64,000 bases of DNA from G963556115 sp963667375 (GTDB taxonomy: Bacteria > Planctomycetota > SZUA-567). The stretch's first letter is position 1, and each line of letters opens with the position of its first letter. Both the position numbers and the translations under genes were made by a program. The stretch spans positions 2,790,001-2,854,000 of the forward strand of contig OY763323.1 of assembly GCA_963667375.1 (NCBI GenBank). The letters are read 5' to 3'. Positions 43,989 to 51,644 of this stretch are shown here, piece by piece. The notes below the pieces were generated by a model. That model had not been told where the DNA came from and did no database searches. It saw only the letters and a list, made by a program, of their open reading frames with translations.

Positions 43989-44864
43989 ATGAAAACTAAT
44001 ATGAATTTAAATTCTGAAAAAAATCCAAATCTGCTAATAATTGAAAACGACACAGGATTCAGTCAGTTATTCACCGCCGTTTTGCAGAAAGAATATTTTG
44101 ATGCTGAGATCTGCCCCAGTATTTCTGATTATTATCACCGGTTAAATCAGCATCCCTTCCCCGTATTTGATATTATAATTCTGGATTGTGATAACCTGAG
44201 CTGCAGCGAACAGAATATTTTCATGCATTTACATTCGGAATATCCCGAAACCCCAGTTATACTCATTGGGGCTGGGGATTCATATAAATTCATTCCCGAT
44301 AATACAGGGGATAAATTTTTGGTAATTTCAAAGCCATTTGATATGCGGCAACTCCTGCATAATATTTATGGGGTTCTCCAACTTGCTGTCAAATCTGAAA
44401 TAGCAACAGATATCAATGCGCAGTTGTTTACCTCCGATTGGATTGAGATTAGCGCAAAGAGTGAGATCGATTATCTCTCAAAGATACAGAACCTCTGTTC
44501 CATTTTACTTTCTAAAAAAATTAGTGCCTCAATTGTCGATGATATAAAGCTTGCGATGGAGGAATATGGCAGAAATGCTATAGAGTGGGGTAATAAGTTC
44601 GATCGTAATAAATTTTTTAAAATCAGCTATTGTGTATTTTCTGATAGAATTGTTTTAAAATTTGAGGATGAAGGCGATGGCTTTGATCTCAAATCAATCC
44701 CAGATCCTTCCAAAGATCCAGTAACGCATCTTGAACAGCGCCGCATAGCAGGTAAACGACCAGGTGGTTACGGTATATTTATGATGAAGCAGATTATGGA
44801 CGACGTATTATATAATGAGAAGGGAAATGTCTGTCTCATGAGTAAATATATTGATCGTTGCTAG
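43989..44864 (+). CDS. Receiver domain fused to RsbW-like HATPase
   Basis: About 291 residues. Receiver (about 8-130): NLLIIENDTGFSQLFTAVLQ, phospho-Asp in FDIIILDCDNLSC, conserved Lys in LVISKPFD. The C-terminal part (about 155-285) is a GHKL ATPase of the anti-sigma/RsbW type: LAMEEYGRNAIEWGNKFDRN (N box), KFEDEGDGFDLKSIPDPS, and RPGGYGIFMMKQIMDDVLYN. It looks like a phosphorylation-controlled switch kinase or partner-binding protein, reversed from the usual order of separate proteins. The start is uncertain: ATG 43989, ATG 44001 and GTG 43953 all lack a clear ribosome site. Confidence 0.85.
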   Translation: MKTNMNLNSEKNPNLLIIENDTGFSQLFTAVLQKEYFDAEICPSISDYYHRLNQHPFPVFDIIILDCDNLSCSEQNIFMHLHSEYPETPVILIGAGDSYKFIPDNTGDKFLVISKPFDMRQLLHNIYGVLQLAVKSEIATDINAQLFTSDWIEISAKSEIDYLSKIQNLCSILLSKKISASIVDDIKLAMEEYGRNAIEWGNKFDRNKFFKISYCVFSDRIVLKFEDEGDGFDLKSIPDPSKDPVTHLEQRRIAGKRPGGYGIFMMKQIMDDVLYNEKGNVCLMSKYIDRC

Positions 44865-44918
44865 GATCAAATTTCGAGCTTAAATTCAGGTATATATATT
44901 TTTGTATTTTAAAAGAAA

Positions 44919-44943
44919 AGCGCCAGTACTAAGTACTGGCGCT
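44919..44943 (-). terminator. Terminator of the hydCBA operon
   Basis: An 11-bp perfect stem (arm AGCGCCAGTAC) with a 3-base loop, followed on the minus strand by TTTTCTTTT. It lies 18 bases beyond the hydA stop. Confidence 0.85.
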
Positions 44944-44961
44944 GAATTTGCAATGGCTACA

Positions 44962-46734
44962 TTATTTCTTGTAAGTAGCACGGCAAGTATAGGTAGTATG
45001 TAGCAGATGGTGTGATTTTTCGCTCAGAGGAGCGCCGAGGAACTCAGCATACAGTTTCTGAACCATTGGGTTCTTATGACTGCTTCTGAATTCGCTGTCA
45101 GCATCATCTTTATATAGCCCTTCAATTCGCTTGAGGCGTTTGGTATCCTGTACTCCGTATGGCTGACCACCACCGGCGATACAACCACCAGCACAAGCCA
45201 TAACCTCGATAAAATGCCATGGAATGGTTTCAGGATTACTTCCAGCTTCTTTCCAGGCTCTGATCTTCTCAAGGAGGAAGTGAACATTACCCAGACCTGA
45301 AGCTACCGCTACCTTAACCCCGATACCGTCAATGTCAATTACAGCTTCCTTGATGCCTTCGATACCACGAACATCATTGAATTCAAGATTATCAAGCTGC
45401 TTTTCAGTAATCAGTTCATAAGCCGTACGCAGTGCCGCTTCCATTACACCACCACTGTTACCGAAGATTGTGCCGGCACCGGTGTACTGGCCAAGAATGC
45501 TGTCTGCTTCTTCATCTTCAAGACTGAGAATATCAATACCTGCCTGCTTGAGCATACGTGAAAATTCACGGGTTGTAAGAACGATATCAACATCCTGCTC
45601 TGCAGAAGCACTCTTCATATGTTCATCACGCTGTACTTCATATTTCTTGGCGGTACAAGGCATAATTGAAATATTTTTGATCTTGCTTGGCTCGAGCTTC
45701 ATATTATCTGCATAATAAGATTTAATCAAGGCTCCCATCATCTGCTGTGGGCTCTTGGCAGTAGAAAAATTCTCCATTACGTCACAGGCATATTTCTCCA
45801 TATAGTCAACCCAGGCTGGGCAGCAGGTTGTAATTAGTGGAAGTGGCGCTGTACCTTTGGTAAATCTGGAAATAAACTCACTGCCTTCTTCCATGATAGT
45901 TACATCAGCTGTGTAGTTTGTATCAAATACCGCATTAAAGCCAAGGCGGCGCAGAGCAGCATAGATTTTCTTGGTGAGATTTACTCCAGGAGCCAGACCA
46001 AACGCTTCACCGAGAGCAACACGAACCGCCGGTGCCATCTGTACAGTTGTATAGCAGTTGGCATCATTCAGCAGATTCCAGACAAGCTTGGTATCATCAT
46101 GTTCGAATATTGCTCCGGTTGGGCAGTGTGCAGAACACTGTCCACAGCGGACACAAGGTGAGTCAGAAAGTGAGAGATCTTCACCGGCAGGTGAAATAGC
46201 TGTATCATAGCCACGACCGATGAAGCAGAGAGCATGGACATCCTGAACATTCTGGCAAATTTCTACGCAGCGGCCACATTTAATACATTTGTTAGGCTCG
46301 AGCTTAATAGTCTTGGTTGAATCATCATCGGCACTGTGATCCACACCGTTCTGAGCAAAGGGGATTTCCCGAATACCGAATTCTGCAGCCAGCTTCTGGA
46401 GTTCGCAGTTGTTGTTACGGCCACAGGTAAAACATTCATTTGGGTGATCAGCAAGAATAAGTTCAAGAACGGTACGTCTGATATCAACAAGTTCCGCGTC
46501 ACGGGTTATAAACTCCTTACCCTCTTCAAACTTGGTAATTGGAGTAGAGCAGGCTCTGACGGTCTTAGGAGACCCGACGATCTTTACGACACAGATACCG
46601 CAGGCAGCTGTCGCTTTGACATCTGGATGCTTGCACAATGTAGGGATATTTACGTGCACCTTTTTGGCCGCATCAAGTATAGTTGTGCCCTCTTCCACCT
46701 GCACATCAATACCATCTATTTTAACATTTATCAT
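44962..46734 (-). CDS. hydA: [FeFe]-hydrogenase catalytic subunit HydA
   Basis: Reversible H2 formation at the H-cluster. 590 residues: N-terminal 2Fe-2S domain (CKHPDVKATAACGICVVK), His-Cys 4Fe-4S motif HPNECFTCGRNNNCELQ, two 4Fe-4S ferredoxin motifs (CIKCGRCVEICQNVQ, CVRCGQCSAHCPTGA), and the H-cluster signatures L1 TTCCPAWVDYME, L2 IMPCTAKKYEVQRDE and L3 MACAGGCIAGGGQPYG. With hydB and hydC upstream this is the trimeric NAD-linked type that couples NADH and reduced ferredoxin oxidation to H2 release (electron confurcation), or the reverse. AAAGGA lies ten bases before the ATG. Confidence 0.97.
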   Translation of the reverse strand: MINVKIDGIDVQVEEGTTILDAAKKVHVNIPTLCKHPDVKATAACGICVVKIVGSPKTVRACSTPITKFEEGKEFITRDAELVDIRRTVLELILADHPNECFTCGRNNNCELQKLAAEFGIREIPFAQNGVDHSADDDSTKTIKLEPNKCIKCGRCVEICQNVQDVHALCFIGRGYDTAISPAGEDLSLSDSPCVRCGQCSAHCPTGAIFEHDDTKLVWNLLNDANCYTTVQMAPAVRVALGEAFGLAPGVNLTKKIYAALRRLGFNAVFDTNYTADVTIMEEGSEFISRFTKGTAPLPLITTCCPAWVDYMEKYACDVMENFSTAKSPQQMMGALIKSYYADNMKLEPSKIKNISIMPCTAKKYEVQRDEHMKSASAEQDVDIVLTTREFSRMLKQAGIDILSLEDEEADSILGQYTGAGTIFGNSGGVMEAALRTAYELITEKQLDNLEFNDVRGIEGIKEAVIDIDGIGVKVAVASGLGNVHFLLEKIRAWKEAGSNPETIPWHFIEVMACAGGCIAGGGQPYGVQDTKRLKRIEGLYKDDADSEFRSSHKNPMVQKLYAEFLGAPLSEKSHHLLHTTYTCRATYKK

Positions 46735-46806
46735 AATTATATATCCTTTAGTTATTTCAACTTATAAAAAGTGCATCAGCACTAAGAACAAAAAAGGGAT
46801 CCGTCA

Positions 46807-48615
46807 CTATTCTTTGATCACAGCGTCAAATGGACAGCTGGTTACACACAATCCACACTTGATACACTTGTCCTGATCGATCACAAACTCACTCTTTCTA
46901 TCACCGGAGATAGCATCAACAGGACAGTTTTTCTGACACTTGCCACACTTTTTACATTTATCCAGGAGAATCTTATATCTGAGAAGTTTCTGACAAACAC
47001 CGGCACGGCATGACTTCTTTTCGATATGATCAATATACTCACGTTCAAAATAACGCAGAGTTGAAAGTACTGGATTTGGAGCAGTCTGCCCCAGACCGCA
47101 AAGGGCTGATTTCTGCATGGCTTTACTGATTTTCTTCAGTTGCTCAATATCATCCATCTCACCTTGACCATCGGTAATGCGTTCAAGAATACCCAGCATT
47201 CGCTGTCCGCCGATACGGCATGGTGAGCACTTGCCGCATGATTCATCAACACAGAAACCTAGGTAGAATTTGGCAATATCAACAATACAGTCGTCTTCAT
47301 CCATTACGATCATACCACCGGAGCCCATTATTGATCCCAGCTCACCCAGACTTTCATAACTGATTGGAGTATCAAGGTAATCTTCGGTAATAACACCACC
47401 TGATGGGCCACCGGTCTGAACGGCCAGATATTTCTTTTCATTTGCGATACCGCCGCAAATGTCATAAACAACGGTTCGAATGCTGGTACCCATAGGGATC
47501 TCCACCAGACCGGCATTCTTTACTTTACCGGTTACTGCGAATACCTTGGTACCTTTTGATTTTTCTGTACCTATGCCGCCATACCATTCTCCGCCTTTGA
47601 GCATGATTGCTGATACATTTGAAAGGGTTTCAACGTTATTGATTACGGATGGTTTTCCAAAGACACCGGAATCTGTAGGGAAAGGAGGACGAGGACTTGG
47701 AGTACCGCGTTTGCCCTCAATAGAAGCGATCAGAGCTGTCTCTTCACCACAGACAAACGCTCCAGCGCCGAGACGGATTTCAATATCAAAATTAAAGCCG
47801 CTGCCAAAGATATTATCACCCAGAATACCGTAAGCCTTACATTCGTCTAGTGCTTTCTGCAAACGTCTGATAGCCAGTGGATATTCAGCTCGTACATAGA
47901 AGAACCCTTTGCTGGCTCCAATTGCATATCCACCAAGCATCATACCTTCGATAACGGCATGTGGGTCACCTTCAAGTATTGAGCGGTCCATATAAGCACC
48001 TGGGTCACCTTCATCGGCATTACAGATAATATATTTCTGGTCCGCTTTGCTCCTTGAACCGAAGGTCCATTTCATAAAGGTTGGGAAACCTGCACCGCCA
48101 CGACCACGCAGCCCCGCAACCTTTAACTCCTCAATTACTCCTTCAGGGCTTGATTCTGTTAAAAATTTACGTAAAGCTTTATAGCCGTCGTTATAAATAT
48201 AGCTGTCAATTGACTCAGGGTCAACTATACCGCAGTGTCTCAGCGCAATTCGCATCTGACCTGGGTTGAGATCAGCTGAATCAATATAAGCACTACCGGC
48301 AACAGCAACACCCTGCGCAACATGCTGATCCAGTATTTTACTTGCAAGTTCTTCAGTCACGAGTGTATACATAAGCTGCTTGCCGCCTGCCTTGACCTCG
48401 ACCAGAGGTTCTGCGAAGCAGTTACCGATACAACCGGTGGTTCTGACATCAATGTTAAGACCGCGTTTATCTGCCTCAGTCTTTAGAAAGTTAAAAATTT
48501 TATCCGCACCTGCAGCAATTCCGCAGGTAGCCATGCCGACCTTGATCCATGTTGACTCTTTGTCATCCATAGAGCCCTGGATTTTTTCAAGTTCTTCTTT
48601 CTGTATAATTCCCAT
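46807..48615 (-). CDS. hydB: Hydrogenase diaphorase subunit HydB (NuoF-like)
   Basis: 602 residues. An N-terminal thioredoxin-like 2Fe-2S domain (MATCGIAAGADK, TGCIGNCFAEPLVEV), the NuoF core binding NAD(H) and FMN (GLRGRGGAGFPTFMKW, NADEGDPGAYMDRSILEGDP), the N3-type cluster motif DESCGKCSPCRIGG, and two C-terminal ferredoxin motifs (CKKCGKCQKNCPVDAI, CIKCGLCVTSCPFDAV). The site of NAD(H) exchange and of bifurcation in HydABC. It lies 24 bases after hydC and 72 before hydA. ATG 48615. Confidence 0.97.
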   Translation of the reverse strand: MGIIQKEELEKIQGSMDDKESTWIKVGMATCGIAAGADKIFNFLKTEADKRGLNIDVRTTGCIGNCFAEPLVEVKAGGKQLMYTLVTEELASKILDQHVAQGVAVAGSAYIDSADLNPGQMRIALRHCGIVDPESIDSYIYNDGYKALRKFLTESSPEGVIEELKVAGLRGRGGAGFPTFMKWTFGSRSKADQKYIICNADEGDPGAYMDRSILEGDPHAVIEGMMLGGYAIGASKGFFYVRAEYPLAIRRLQKALDECKAYGILGDNIFGSGFNFDIEIRLGAGAFVCGEETALIASIEGKRGTPSPRPPFPTDSGVFGKPSVINNVETLSNVSAIMLKGGEWYGGIGTEKSKGTKVFAVTGKVKNAGLVEIPMGTSIRTVVYDICGGIANEKKYLAVQTGGPSGGVITEDYLDTPISYESLGELGSIMGSGGMIVMDEDDCIVDIAKFYLGFCVDESCGKCSPCRIGGQRMLGILERITDGQGEMDDIEQLKKISKAMQKSALCGLGQTAPNPVLSTLRYFEREYIDHIEKKSCRAGVCQKLLRYKILLDKCKKCGKCQKNCPVDAISGDRKSEFVIDQDKCIKCGLCVTSCPFDAVIKE

Positions 48616-48639
48616 TTATATCATCCTTGTCTCTAAAAG

Positions 48640-49092
48640 TTATTCGTATTCAGAAATAATAGCAGATACCTCGTCTGGGGTTACCTTGCTATAAACCTTC
48701 TCTCCAACAACCACGACAGGTGCGATACTGCAGCAGCCTACACAACGTACAATTTCAAGCTGGAAGTTGCCGTCAGCAGTGGTACACCCCTCGTCAACCT
48801 TGAGCTGGTTTTTGAATTCATCTACAAGAGACTGTGCACCCTTGAGGTAACAGGCTGTTCCCATGCAGACCTGAATTTTATGCTTACCAGGAGCTTCAAG
48901 CTTGAAAAAGCTGTAGAAAGTAATAACTTCATAAATTCGAGCCAAAGAGACATTCATCTCAGTTGCCAGCTTCATTGCTTCATTTCTAGGTACATACCCA
49001 ACTTCTTCCTGCAATTCATGCAAGGCCATAATAAGGCTTCCAGGTACGTCCTTCCATTTCTCTGCAATTTCTTTTACATTGATTTCAGACAT
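48640..49092 (-). CDS. hydC: Hydrogenase subunit HydC (NuoE-like)
   Basis: 150 residues of the 24-kDa thioredoxin-like 2Fe-2S family: four cluster cysteines in VCMGTACYLKG and VRCVGCCSIAPVVVVG, preceded by the helical ALHELQEEVGYVPRNEAMKL. It passes electrons between HydB and HydA. AAAGGTG precedes the ATG. First gene of the operon, with a good promoter upstream. Confidence 0.96.
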   Translation of the reverse strand: MSEINVKEIAEKWKDVPGSLIMALHELQEEVGYVPRNEAMKLATEMNVSLARIYEVITFYSFFKLEAPGKHKIQVCMGTACYLKGAQSLVDEFKNQLKVDEGCTTADGNFQLEIVRCVGCCSIAPVVVVGEKVYSKVTPDEVSAIISEYE

Positions 49093-49190
49093 ATAACAAA
49101 CACCTTTCTATAAACAATAACGAACCCTTTAAGTAATATCTTATCGGTAAATAATTACTTATTAAGGAGTTACAAAAACCCGCTACTTGC

Positions 49191-49219
49191 TTTATATTGT
49201 TATTATTTGAGTTAGTCAA
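49191..49219 (-). promoter_or_regulatory. Promoter of hydCBA
   Basis: Minus strand TTGACT (5/6), exactly 17 bases, TATAAA (5/6). Predicted start about 92 bases before the hydC ATG. Confidence 0.8.
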
Positions 49220-49665
49220 CATTTTTTTTCAAGAATATAATTTCATACCGGATGAGCTGAGTTTGAATTAGGTATTATCTGTTATCGATTGAGCAGATTT
49301 AAATTTCATTATTGTACTTATTTTAAAGAGGATTTATTTATTTATCAGCATTGAATATATTGGACGGCGGCATGGTGATTTTTTTTTATTGTAGGTGATT
49401 TTTTTTTATTTACTGCAGCGACATAACAGTAAAAATTAATCTATAAAACAGGCGAAAACTCTATTTTATAAGTATATTTTTATCCAATACAGGCGTTTGG
49501 GTCTTGTTTTTATATGGTTTTTGCTTGTTTAATACATAGTTGTAGTTTTTACAAGAGGTTTGTGCGCTCCAATTGTCGCATTTTAATTGTTGTTTTATAG
49601 TGATTACAAATATAAATCAGGTTGTACTGCAGAAATCAAAAAGTATAAATTTTTAAATTAAAAAC
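49220..49665. other. AT-rich gene-free stretch between hydC and the leuA leader
   Basis: No convincing gene is seen. It holds a tandem repeat (49374-49410, listed separately) and many poly-T runs. Several promoter-like hexamers occur, as expected in AT-rich DNA, and none stands out. Confidence 0.5.
49374..49410. repeat. Tandem 17-bp repeat with poly-T core
   Basis: Two identical copies of GGTGATTTTTTTTTATT at 49374-49390 and 49394-49410, separated by GTA (period 20). Purpose unknown; slippage-prone DNA between two operons. Confidence 0.7.
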
Positions 49666-49695
49666 TTGATTTTCTCAATATTAATTCGATAATAC
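49666..49695 (+). promoter_or_regulatory. Candidate promoter of the leuA leader
   Basis: TTGATT (4/6), 18 bases, TAATAC (4/6 to the -10 consensus). Its end lies only four bases before the leader-peptide ATG, so the transcript would start at or within a base or two of that AUG. This would explain the missing ribosome site. Confidence 0.4.
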
Positions 49696-49699
49696 TTAC

Positions 49700-49777
49700 A
49701 TGAATAAAAATTATACATACTCACTACTAGACCTATTGCTTATGAACCTTACATATTCTGTAAGCGCGGGTTGGTGA
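49700..49777 (+). CDS. leuL: Leucine-rich leader peptide of leuA
   Basis: A 25-residue reading frame with six leucines, clustered as LLDLLLMNL (residues 9-17). The codons are CTA CTA GAC CTA TTG CTT ATG AAC CTT, and the frame ends TGA 26 bases before a terminator hairpin, itself followed by leuA. This is the arrangement of the classical leucine attenuator: with charged tRNA-Leu scarce, the ribosome would stall on the Leu run and prevent the hairpin. There is no ribosome site before the ATG; a promoter ends four bases upstream, so leaderless translation is possible. GGTGA at 49773-49777 can pair with TCACC at 49807-49811 and might form part of an antiterminator, but folding was not computed. 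Too short for ordinary gene calling; identified by composition and position. Confidence 0.8.
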   Translation: MNKNYTYSLLDLLLMNLTYSVSAGW

Positions 49778-49803
49778 TTGAATTTTTAAAACCAAATGAG
49801 ATT

Positions 49804-49840
49804 AACTCACCTGATGCGCTGAAGCTCAGGTGAGTTTTTT
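49804..49840 (+). terminator. Attenuator hairpin upstream of leuA
   Basis: AACTCACCTGA pairs perfectly with TCAGGTGAGTT over an 11-base loop and is followed by TTTT. It lies after the leader-peptide stop and about 50 bases before leuA, with no other gene it could terminate. Confidence 0.85.
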
Positions 49841-49890
49841 ATTTGTTCATCAGGTATTTAACAATATTTCACATTATTGAAGGAGATAAA

Positions 49891-51579
49891 ATGTCTAAAC
49901 TACCAAAATACGCACAACCGAAACCGATTAATATTACTGACCGGAAATGGCCGGATCAGATCATTACTGCCAGCCCGTCCTGGGTCTCGGTGGATCTACG
50001 TGACGGCAATCAGGCACTGCCCAACCCTCTCAGTGCTGAAGCGAAACTGGTATACTTCAAGATGCTATGTGATATTGGGTTTAAAGAAATAGAAGTCGCG
50101 TTTCCCTCTGCCTCAGCTGAAGACTTCGAATTTACTCATTCGCTGATTACAGATAATCATATACCTGACGATGTGACTATTATGGGACTGACCCAGTGCC
50201 GCGAATCGCTGATCCGTAAGACTTTTGAGGCGCTTAAGGGTGCAAAAAGAGCTATTGTGCACTCATATATTGCAACATCTGATCTGCATATGACCAGAGT
50301 CTTCAAGCTTACAGAGGCGCAGACGATTGATATCGCGGTAAAAGCTACAAAACTGATCAGAGAATTGGCTGATGAAGCTCCTGAAACTGATTTCAGACAT
50401 CAGTTTTCTCCTGAGGAATTTGAAGATACTGATATTGACTTTGCCGTCAGAATCTGTGAAGCCGTTTATGAGGCCTGGGGCGAGGCTACTCCTGAGAAGC
50501 CTCTCATTATAAATCTCCCGGGAACCGTTGAGCGTCGCCCCGCCAATCAGTTTGCGGATATGGTGGAGCTCTTCTGCCGTAAATATAAATATATGGATAC
50601 GACCACAATTTCAGTGCATACCCATAATGATCAGGGAATGGGGATCGCAGCCTCCGAGTTTGCAGTAATGGCGGGTGCTACCAGGGTGGAAGGTACCTTG
50701 TTCGGTTACGGAGAACGTACCGGTAATATTGATCTTATAACCATGGCGTGTAATCTCGAAGGTCGTGGTGTTAAGACCGGTCTTGATTTCAGTAATCTTC
50801 CTGAAATTGCTGAGACCTATGAAAATTTGACCAATATGCCGGTTTATTATCGTCAGCCATACAGTGGGGAGCTGGTATTTACTGCTTTTTCAGGGTCACA
50901 TCAGGATGCAATCCGTAAGGGAATGAATATTCGCATGGAAGAAGCGGAACGCTTTGGTATGGGTTGGAAAGTTCCCTATCTGCACTTTGATCCAAATGAT
51001 CTTGGACGTGATTATGCCGGTATTGTGCGTATAAACAGCCAGTCTGGCAAGGGTGGCGTGGCCTATATCCTTGAACAGGAATATGGATATGATTTCCCCA
51101 AGGATATGCTGCCGCGTATCGGCACAATTGTTCAGCGGTTGACCGATCGCGAAGGGCGTGAAGTTACTTCGCATGAAGTGCATAAGGAATTTTATGCCGA
51201 ATTCGTCAAGCCTGCAAATACCAAGTTTGAACTCATTGGATACTGGCCTAATCCTAATGAAAATGATCCCAGCAGTATCCACGGTAAGCTCAAAGTAATG
51301 GTAGATGGTGAAGAAAAGACAGTTATTGGTGATGGTAATGGACCAATCGATGCTTTTGGCATCGCGTTGAAGGGAATAACCGGTAATATCTTCACCCTAG
51401 ATGATTATCATGAAAACACTACCGGTCATGGTTCAAATGCCAAGGGTATTTCCTATATCTCAGTCAAGGATCAGGATGGCAGAATATTCTGGGGTGTCGG
51501 AGAAGATACCAATACCAGCCAGGCTGCGGTAAAGGCTTTTATTACTGCGGTTAATCGAATGTTCAATGCAAAGAAATAA
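49891..51579 (+). CDS. leuA: 2-isopropylmalate synthase, long type
   Basis: First committed step of leucine synthesis: acetyl-CoA plus 2-oxoisovalerate to 2-isopropylmalate. 562 residues, the long LeuA type (start MSKLPKYAQPKPINITDRKW). Catalytic and metal motifs: SVDLRDGNQALPNPL, ISVHTHNDQGMGIA (metal-binding His pair), GTLFGYGERTGNIDL; the C-terminal LeuA dimer domain (about 440-560) is the usual leucine feedback site. GAAGGAG lies six bases before ATG 49891. Preceded by leucine leader and attenuator; followed by a terminator, so a single-gene unit. Confidence 0.97.
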   Translation: MSKLPKYAQPKPINITDRKWPDQIITASPSWVSVDLRDGNQALPNPLSAEAKLVYFKMLCDIGFKEIEVAFPSASAEDFEFTHSLITDNHIPDDVTIMGLTQCRESLIRKTFEALKGAKRAIVHSYIATSDLHMTRVFKLTEAQTIDIAVKATKLIRELADEAPETDFRHQFSPEEFEDTDIDFAVRICEAVYEAWGEATPEKPLIINLPGTVERRPANQFADMVELFCRKYKYMDTTTISVHTHNDQGMGIAASEFAVMAGATRVEGTLFGYGERTGNIDLITMACNLEGRGVKTGLDFSNLPEIAETYENLTNMPVYYRQPYSGELVFTAFSGSHQDAIRKGMNIRMEEAERFGMGWKVPYLHFDPNDLGRDYAGIVRINSQSGKGGVAYILEQEYGYDFPKDMLPRIGTIVQRLTDREGREVTSHEVHKEFYAEFVKPANTKFELIGYWPNPNENDPSSIHGKLKVMVDGEEKTVIGDGNGPIDAFGIALKGITGNIFTLDDYHENTTGHGSNAKGISYISVKDQDGRIFWGVGEDTNTSQAAVKAFITAVNRMFNAKK

Positions 51580-51603
51580 GCATCTACAGCAATTTGCTGT
51601 GTA

Positions 51604-51644
51604 CGGGTTGCCAGAAATTCTCTGGCAGCCCGGTTTATTTTTTT
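51604..51644 (+). terminator. Terminator after leuA
   Basis: CGGGTTGCCAGA pairs with TCTGGCAGCCCG (one G-T pair) around a 5-base loop, followed by a long T-rich tail. The end overlaps the stop of the convergent gene. Confidence 0.9.

Noticed and set aside
49700..49890. T-box riboswitch for leuA
   Set aside because: No AGGGTGGNACCGCG-like T-box sequence occurs before the terminator; a Leu-rich leader frame is present instead.
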